From: Hygrocybe punicea
Lineage: Eukaryota > Basidiomycota > Agaricomycetes > Agaricales > Hygrophoraceae
Reading direction: 5' to 3'
Length of the DNA: 64,000 nt
Assembly (NCBI GenBank): GCA_963556145.1
Contig: OY744469.1
Coordinates: 3,196,767 to 3,260,766 of the forward strand
The position numbers and the translations under genes were made by a program. Position 1 is the stretch's first letter. Each line of letters opens with the position of its first letter. Below, piece after piece: positions 56,590 through 64,000 of this stretch. Below the pieces are notes generated by a model. It was not told the origin of the DNA. It worked only from the letters and a program-made list of their open reading frames with translations, and did no database searches.

Positions 56590-58238
56590 TATAGTAATTT
56601 TGTTGTGGCTTCTAACAAAACTATATACTGCATGCCTTGAATATACCATCCCTCAATGCTGGGCAAGAATACTGCTGCCATAGTCCTTGCCACTCATGGT
56701 CCCTGTCATCCCTACCATCAGCTGTCAATGCTCAATATCATCATTGTTGCTGTCAATTCTGCTATCAGGCCACCGCCGTCGCTGGACATACATTCGTCTG
56801 TGTTGTTGAGGCCATCACCAGCTTGCGTGGGATGAAGAGCGCTCCATGCAGGATGGAAACCTAGCCACGTATGCTGCGAAATGTGCCATAACATGCACTG
56901 ATAAAATCTCGTAAATAAATGAGATGCGAGTGCTTTGCGCCGTTACAGACTTGTCCTGAACAGAGACCCAGTGATTTTATCTCTTTCTCTTGACACTAGG
57001 AATATCTACAGATAGATATGGCACTCTGGAAGCCATATTTAGCTCAGGTCATGCAAGGACCGAAACATACCTTTGAAGCAATAAGTCATTATTCTTGCTG
57101 GAAGTTGTGAGTGTGGTCATTCCTGAGGCTGCAGCATCCTGTGAGCAGTATGAAAGTGCTAGGTCCTGTAAGCAACCCATCAGCAACAGGGGGGAATTGT
57201 GTGATAGATAAAATACAGCAAGTGGCAATATCAATTGCCATTCATTATCGCATCCAGTGCTTCAGTTCTGGAATATCTACGGTGTACATGAATGCCAGTA
57301 AAGAAAAGAAATAAACAGTTGACCTACAACAAAGTTTAGCATAATGATAATTGAAACATGAGAGACTGACCTTCTCAAAACATTCCTCCCGGAATTGGTG
57401 TTGCAGGCCAGGATTTTTTACCCACCTCCACTTGCATACATCTCTCGCCTGATACACATATACCTCATCATAATCTGCTGGGGTACCAGAACCCTCATTG
57501 TCCACTAAATGGACCATCAAACTCATCCAGTCCCCGAATGAGTAGCCATGGATCGTGTGGCATTGGTGGCCTCAATGATATCCCTCCCTGAAAACTGCTG
57601 TGAGTTTGCAGATTGATTCAGGAAATGATTGCTTACATGTAGCAAAGCTTTTTTACTTTAGCGGCTTCTATCTCAGCCAAATATTGCGAGAGGACCGTAC
57701 ATAATGGTCCTACTGCATCAAAGCTTGGCAACAGGAGTCATCAGTGCCAAAGTGATGGTAATGAATTCATAGTTATAAAGACTGAGCAAAGGAAGGTGTT
57801 GGTGGTGAGCGAGCAGTGGAATGTGACAGTTGAGGGTCAAGTATGGTCAGTGTTGACTTGGTTGAAATATATACCTGTACACCTGCATACAAAAGTTTGT
57901 TTGAAAAGGTCACTTTTAAATCAACTTGAATACATGGTGGACTGTCAGTTGCGCACCGTAAGAATAATGTATTGTTAGTACAGACACCCTCCACCCGCAC
58001 CCAAAGTTGCAGGTACGGGTTATGCCCTGGGCAAACACCACCCACCCCACCAACCACTGTTTGACCTGACGACATCCTACGCTGGTCAATGGACATGGCA
58101 CCAGCTGTGCACCAGGTGGAAATGGGAAGCCAGGGGTACACAGGCCTTGGTCAGCAAACGACGAGTGGGAGGGGATGGAGATGCACCTGGAGACCAGGGG
58201 TCTTGCCCGGTTTGTCTAGCAGCCCAGGTAGAGTAGGA
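56590..58238. other. No supported gene
   Basis: Short frames only; no family recognised on either strand. Confidence 0.35.
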
Positions 58239-58540
58239 TGATAAACATCTAATTATTCCTGTGAAATACTATTTTTACATGGTCTTATAGAAGCTCAGCT
58301 ATACAATATAAGCCATTCTGATGAGCATCTAATTATTCCTGTGAAATACCATTTTTTTCACTGTCTTATAGAAGCTTGGCCATACAATATATCAGCCATT
58401 CTGATAAATATTTAATTATTCCTTTGAAATGCCTTTTTTTTTACAACCTTGTAGAACCTTGGCCTATATGGTGGACAGGCCACTATGATAAGCATAAGTC
58501 TTATAGAACCTTGACCACACAATATACCAGGCTCCACTCA
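58239..58540. repeat. ~80-bp tandem repeat, about 3.7 units
   Basis: Units with a period of 80-82 bp built on CATCTAATTATTCCTGTGAA and TCTTATAGAAGCTTGGCCAT (unit starts near 58246, 58326 and 58408). AT-rich, non-coding, related to 56200-56335. Confidence 0.75.
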
Positions 58541-59640
58541 CCTCCTCCTCATCCCTGACAAAACTGTACATCTGTCAATTGACGTGGTGGCGTGTATTCG
58601 TGAGGCAAAAAGGGAGCGATGGTGGTGTTTGTGCATCTGCTGTGGCCATCAATGTGATCACCATTCTGATGTGTGTTTGTGAGGTGTAAACGGGAGAGGG
58701 AATCAATGTTTTTGTGCACCTTGGAGGGCTTCATTGACACACCTGTCCTCATCGTCCCCATAGTCAGTACCCTTGTCGTCCTCGTCTCCATTGTCTTGGC
58801 CTTTGTTTTGGCTGTTCCCGGGCTTCGGCTTTACAAAATGACATCTAGTAATAGTGGCCGGTGGTAAATGAAACCATTTCCAGCAATTTACTAAAAATTT
58901 CGGTCTACTGGAAATAATGGTGATACACTAGCCAAGTGGTAAATAAAACCCTATTACAAGTAAGTAGAAATTGAAGGAAATGTTGTAGAACTTACAATAT
59001 TAACTGAGTAGTGGTGAGCTGCCACTTTAGTTGAGCGATTTTCAGGACAGCTTGCAGTGCACGAATCAGACTGGGAGTATAATACAAGATTAAGAAGACT
59101 TACCATTTTCACCAGCTTGATCCACAACCTGAACGTATATATTATACATTATTTGATCACCATAAACCACACTGAAATTAGAGTTCCGAGCATCAGTGTT
59201 GGTAGAGTGATCAAAAAACATTGGTAAAGGAGGTTTGGCAGTGAGTTAATTGAAGGACAGAAGAAGAATCAGTTGCCACCACCTGTACGATAGTTTTGAC
59301 TTGGGAATTGAGAGAATACTAAGGCCAGATCACAAAAATCAAAATAGCGCTTTTTTGTCCAGATTGAAAATGCCCATTTTTGTCCAGATGGGCGATCTGG
59401 CCTACCAATGTAGTGCTTGTCAGCCAGAGATACTGCCGGTGCAAAATTCCTTGCCAGTGTATTGTACTGTCAAATATAACCACCACCCAATGTACTCAAC
59501 CCTCCTCTTCTTTCCCAATGTCATTGTTATCCTTGCCCCATTTTTAGGAAAGTTTTATGGCCTTCATAAACTTTGAGTGTAGCTCCAACATTTTTTTTTT
59601 GCAAACCACATGTGTAAGGGTGTACTGTTTGGTGGGTAAG
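58541..59640. other. No supported gene
   Basis: Only short, overlapping frames; nothing recognised. Confidence 0.35.
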
Positions 59641-59644
59641 GCTT

Positions 59645-60068
59645 TCTGGATCCAATCCAGTCACTAGTGGGGTGTGGGCCATTGCTTTGCATGTCATGTT
59701 ACTCGTCCCTTTTTTTAGCAAGAGAACAAATATTAAGATTGAGCATATATAAACAGTACAGCATTATTACCATTACAAGACAATAAATTAATATTTGAAA
59801 AGTCATCTATATCACCTTCATTAATACAAATTGATCTGGTTGATATACCATCATGAAACCATACCATACTGTTGATGAATATGTGGGCAGTAAAATGTGC
59901 ATCACCAAAGTACACAATTCCTCTCAATGTGTAAGCAGTGGATATATCATCAATTGACAAGTTTATAACTTGACTGATCATTAAATTCTCAATAGAGTCA
60001 AGTGTAAACATGATTAGAGGTGGAATTTTGTTAAATGCAATAAATTTAGTAATCTCTCCCCAACACAA
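59645..60068 (-). mobile_element. Third Helitron tail with protease-like fragment
   Basis: The minus strand codes CQLCWGEI, PPLIMFTLD, then the His box TLRGIVYFGDAHFTAHIFIN followed by WFHDGIS and an end IYAQS at 59733. This is the same order as the USP-like tail of the large Helitron but clearly diverged. Beyond the stop, the sequence AAAAAAAGGGACGAGTAACATGACATGC and GGCCCACACCCCACTAGTG echoes the 3' terminus of the other copies, ending near 59650. The Cys box lies outside the fragment. A second Helitron family, truncated. Confidence 0.6.
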
Positions 60069-60612
60069 TTGACATTTGTTCCATTGTCTATTATTGTGTA
60101 TTGCACGTGACCTTGTATAACGCCACAGTCACAACTTCATCCAAGGCCCTACAATCGGATGGCCATATCTCAGCAAGTTTTGCACATATCAACTAGTGGT
60201 TTGAAATCCCCATTCCCATACCCATAACCAAGGTGTTGACCACTTATTTTTGTTCTAATATAGCCATTTCCAAATTCGAAAATTTGGCAATGGGTATGGA
60301 AGTCGGTTGGACCTTGCAGGCCACAGAGGGCATCAGCCATTGTCAAACTATGTATGTACACTCCAGTGCTTATTTGCTAGGTGCTAAAGACATTTTTGAC
60401 AGCTCACATGAGAACATGCATGGAAGTACGGTTGCACAGATCGGCACACGGCTTTCCCATCTGCAGTACATTTACTAGCATTTACTGTGGTTTCAGCTGT
60501 CCCCCCCTGGTACTCATCTGTTTTAGATCCACAGGGAGCTATCTTGCTTTCATTCTTCTCCCCATCTGCATATTCTTACATGACATGAATTCACCATCTG
60601 GAAATTTACATA

Positions 60613-61901
60613 GGGTATCAGATATCATACATAACCGCAATGGCGGAACCATCCAAATACATCAGCCTCAGTAGTCTGATAAAGAGCTTCGGGCGGTGTA
60701 CAATATATCTCCGTATTGGACAACTCAGTCATTGCCAAACGGGTATATTCACCACGACGACGTAGGCGGTATTTCATTGCTGAGAAGGCTAGTTCGATGG
60801 GGTTGTAGTCAGGGGAGTATGGTGGCAAGAATTCATAACGCATGCCGCTGAACATATTTTAGTAGAGATCAATCTGGGCAAATGATTGCTTACTGTGACT
60901 CAATGAGCTCCAAAATCTCTGGGTGTTTATGAATACGACAGTTGTCCATAACAATGACTGATTTTGGAGCAGGAAATGGTTCCATTTAGTCCAGCAGACG
61001 TCCAATAAAGGTATAGAAAAGTTGTGAGTCAAAAGCACCTTCCACGATGTCGCAATGTATAATTCCATCGTTGAGTGATAATCCAGGTAACACTGAGAAT
61101 CTGTGATCATAAAAGTTAGAAGAGAAGCTGTCAGTGAATAGGCAATACTTGCCGTCGTCCACGGCAGAAGAAGGCTTTGCGTGACGCTTTTCTACCACGT
61201 ATTGCCCATGCGTGTCCACGATAGGTTGTCCGGCGATCCACAGCACTCTCATCAACGAAAACAAGCTGCTCTGCATCATATGTTCCAATACGTGCAGCAA
61301 ATTCTGCACGTTTCTCAGCACTTCGCTCCATTGCGACACGAGAAAGCTATCAATGATGACCACAGGTTTTGTGAATGAGAATGTCAACTACACACCTTCT
61401 TTATGGTATACCCACCTTTTATAAGGGTACGCCATATTGTTGATGTTGATACCGATACACCACACACATCCTCCAACTCTGTCCGAAGCTCATCCAGATA
61501 AAGATCTGGAGTTTGATTCAACGTTGCAAACATGTGCTAGACAATTTGCTTAAGCAGAGTATAGTTGACTGAAGAAACAAGCCCACAAACCTGTATATCA
61601 TAGTCACATAGTGAACGATGTATTTGAGGCCTCAATCGTTTTGGTACATTGACATTGCCTGTTTTTCTGAAATGCGCAAGTATCTTCCGGACAGAGCACA
61701 ATCCTAGATCAGTGTACATGGAAATCTCCTTGGGCCCCATGGATATACTAAGACGAATGACAATCCAATGGACTTCCTCAGGGATCAGTTTGCCAGCAAC
61801 CATGGCGTAGATGGTTGATCCAAGTCAACAAGTTGAATTGCTTCTTTTGGTAATTTGGACCTTATCTCACAAGGAAGATAATGACATCACTTTCGGATAC
61901 C
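60613..61901 (-). mobile_element. Nearly intact Tc1/mariner element 2
   Basis: Encodes the transposase below. The probable ends are GGGTATCAGA at 60613 and, on the minus strand, GGTATCCGAA at 61901, each preceded by TA (60611-60612 and 61902-61903). The TIR match is short, so the limits are tentative. Confidence 0.6.
60625..61803 (-). pseudogene. Tc1/mariner transposase, one premature stop
   Basis: ATG at 61803 (MVAGKLIPEEVHWIVIRLSI) opens a helix-turn-helix region (GPKEISMYTDLGLCSVRKIL; LYLDELRTELEDVCGVSVST). Introns are 61395-61347, 61152-61101 (donor GCAAGT, a GC-AG intron) and 60893-60848. Catalytic blocks: QLVFVDESAVDRRTTYRGHA (Asp), VIVMDNCRIHKHPEILELIE (Asp), YEFLPPYSPDYNPIELAFSA (Glu), ending GWFRHCGYV with TGA 60625. 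Length and triad are normal. A TAA at 60986-60988, between RLLD and MEPFP, is the only visible lesion. The protein would cut and paste at TA sites. A recent, almost working copy. Confidence 0.85.
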
Positions 61902-64000
61902 TAATACATATAATGATGGCCTATCCAATGATTACGATGCTCCACCCAACTCTGCCCTGCATGGTCTGAATGGAGAACAATTGATGCCCTGATGCCTTTG
62001 TAGTGGAGATTGAAGTGAGTAATGCGGGCAGAGGGAAAGAGAGCTATGTCTCCGTTCCTCAAGCGTACCACCAAGCCCAGCTCAAGCAAACAAAGCTCAC
62101 CACCAGAATGGTCACCTATCACCAAAACAAGACAAACACGTCGATCCTTTACATCCCTGTGGCAACGTGTGATGACATTGATGTTCAGAACAAAGCCACT
62201 GAATGGATGAACGGGGGATGCTTCCTTCCCTGGGAGCACATCCACGAACATAGACAGGTCCTCGTACATTTCAGGCAGGTGCTCAATAAGCTGAGAGGAA
62301 TGTATGAGCACACCAAATGAATGACCTTGATTTGACACCGACCTTTCCTTCTACCCACAAAAAAAAATCCTCAAAAGTATTGCAAAGGTTTGTATATTCA
62401 CGCGCATGTTCCTTGAGTTCCTCAGAGACGCGTGGCATGAGTTGATAGTAATTGGTCTTTGAGCACCCTTTGCGACGTAGCAGATATGGGTGCACATCAT
62501 GGGGCGCACCATCTCCCTGTTCCAATGTATTAGTAACTGTGTGATAACTGTCAGCCATGAACGCACACGCGGTCCATTTCTCATATACACATCAAAGTGA
62601 ATAGCAGGAAACTTGATGCCACTTGAAGCCTCAGAACCATCAGTATAAACCAGGGAAGGGCCACTCTCCACAAGCAAAGCATTGCGTATGTTCCGTTCGA
62701 GGGATGAGCGCATGTCCTGTGGCATATCTCCCCAGATGAATGCAGCCAGTGATCCATCAGAGCAATTGAGACGGACGTCTTTGCTGCAACCATGCCGATG
62801 TTGGTGGCCAATATAACACAAGGAGAAACAAAACTCACCCATCAAAAATATTTTCATCCATCAAAACATATCTATTTGGGCCCTTGACACCGCTCTCATC
62901 ATATAGCTCAGAAATCTATCAAGGTCACATCAATTCTGCCCCACTCTCAAGTTCATATAACCCTTACCATACGGGCAAAATCATCACTACCCTTGGGAAC
63001 CTGGGCATTGAGAGCATACAGTCTTTGCTGATCTGTATATGCTTTCCTTGCCTCATATTCTCTTGGGTATGGGACTGTCTTGTTCTGTCTAGCATCCATA
63101 ACAAATCTAGTGTTAAGAACCATGTAGTTCGGGGACACGGGGTCAGGAACCAGAAAACCGCACAGCGGAGGGGCCTGTACGACGCTACCCAAGCTGAGCT
63201 GATGCTGAACATGGTTCTGAATGTCACTGCCTGCATCCGAGAATGGTGACAACGGCCGTTCGTCCATGTTCAATTGCCTTGAGGACATGTAAGAATGGAG
63301 TAGGTTTTGATTCATAATATGGAGTTGTGCAGGCACCACCAAACGTCCCATTAGAGGCTCCAGACACCGCGCCCAGATTTCATGGTTCTGCGTGAGGGAC
63401 AGAAAAGAGCTGACAAAATATTATTACTATTACACCTATTAAACCCTGATCACTTACTTTTTTTGGATGCTGTCGAAGAAATGATCAGACACATCCAAGT
63501 CCGAGCAGTCTATGTCTCCCTTCAAATCCATATCATGAAGCAAACTTGGTGAGAACATAGTGGAAAGTCTCAAAGGGATGTGACGTCGTAGGTAGTCTAT
63601 GAGAGGAATTAGACGTTCACAAACATCCTTCCCTGCATCCGTTTCTAAAGCGTTTGGTAGGTCAAACTCTATGAGATAAACAGTTGTGCACAGAGGGAGC
63701 TACTCACCAGGATCAGGCCAGCGAAGAGTATTTGATATGGCGTAAATCTCATCAAACTTCATCTGCGAAATCTCAGCCCTGCAGTTGTTCGCTGCAATAA
63801 TCATCAGAAAGTATATAGATCCTGTGAGACAACCTTAGCATGGACCGTGCATGACAGTAAGAGGAAGCTCACCAGCACCGGCAATGGAAGCAAACTTTGT
63901 ACCGATTCCTACCCATGTGTGAAAGGTTGATAATGACGGGCCACCATCCATCCCCATTAAGTGAAGATTGTAGACATTAGCCACTGACTTATACCTGTTC
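61901..64000 (-). CDS. HxD...H...R dioxygenase gene (TET/JBP-like), copy 2, partial
   Basis: The 3' part of a multi-exon gene that starts beyond the right edge. Exons read, in order: MDGGPSLSTFHTWVGIGTKF type (about 63880-63960), ISQMKFDEIYAISNTLRWPD, DLKGDIDCSDLDVSDHF, RLVVPAQLHIMNQNLLHSYM (63351-62953), MPQDMRSSLERNIRNALLVE (about 62730), HPYLLRRKGCSKTNYYQLMP (about 62490) and the catalytic end: CHRDVKDRRVCLVLVIGDHS, GGELCLLELGLVVRLRNGD, RITHFNLHYKGIRASIVLHS and SDHAGQSWVEHRNHWIGHHY. No stop or frame shift was seen. It is the intact paralogue of copy 1 and shows all iron (His, Asp, His) and 2-oxoglutarate (Arg) positions. The stop codon TAG at 61901-61903 overlaps the end of a Tc1/mariner element. 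Role in DNA base oxidation is inference. Confidence 0.68.

Noticed and set aside
1..64000. KDZ transposase, tRNA, rRNA, CRISPR
   Set aside because: No recognisable signature of any of them on either strand; cloverleaf-like T-arm sequence was seen only as the primer site at 20.5 kb.

Overview
The window reads as a mushroom-forming basidiomycete (Agaricomycete) chromosome segment dominated by transposons. Evidence: introns of about 45-65 bp with GT(A/G)NGT donors and CTNAC/CTGAC branch sites, a Plavaka transposase, a Transposase_21 (tnp2) CACTA-type transposase with an accessory gene, fungal Tc1/mariner elements, a Helitron, and low-similarity multicopy basidiomycete proteins. I cannot name the species. 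No rRNA, tRNA or CRISPR was seen.

Layout. 0-16 kb: a graveyard of Helitron 3' ends (1-248, 3700-4605, 8796-9230), a full-length Tc1/mariner copy with TIRs and TA duplication (1572-3576), a minisatellite, a decayed multicopy gene (about 6.3-8.5 kb), the tail of another multicopy gene, and an intron-retaining pseudogene of the spliceosomal protein SF3B1 (10.3-14.5 kb). A 771-bp hAT-like element sits in the last exon of that pseudogene. 16-28.4 kb: one large minus-strand Helitron. Its transcript begins with a triplicated micro-exon cassette, followed by 19-residue repeats, the HUH Rep and Pif1-like helicase, and a C-terminal ubiquitin-protease-like domain. A very young LTR element (identical 155-bp LTRs) is nested inside the helicase. 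30.8-36.5 kb: a convergent pair, accessory gene plus tnp2 transposase, of a CACTA-type element. 37.5-41.4 kb: a hypothetical gene, a glycosyltransferase (Caps_synth-like) fragment, a foldback element and a short-chain dehydrogenase pseudogene. 41.7-44.8 kb: a decayed Plavaka transposase.

45-54 kb is the most gene-like part. A kinase-like gene lies between two related hairpins. Divergent from it is a multi-exon gene ending in an HxD...H...R dioxygenase domain of the TET/JBP kind, followed by a hypothetical gene. The dioxygenase gene has been cut by a 1372-bp hAT-like element whose first three bases act as its stop codon. A second, apparently uninterrupted paralogue runs off the right edge (61.9-64 kb), with a nearly intact Tc1/mariner element inserted at its stop codon. 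54-60 kb is mostly repeat and relic sequence, including a third Helitron tail.

Taken together, elements insert into each other and into gene copies. Many premature stops fit C-to-T or G-to-A change (often CGA to TGA), as expected where transposons are cytosine-methylated. The same window carries two copies of a gene from a superfamily that includes 5-methylcytosine oxidases. That link is inference. Coordinates of multi-exon models are my own reading of splice signals and reading frames.
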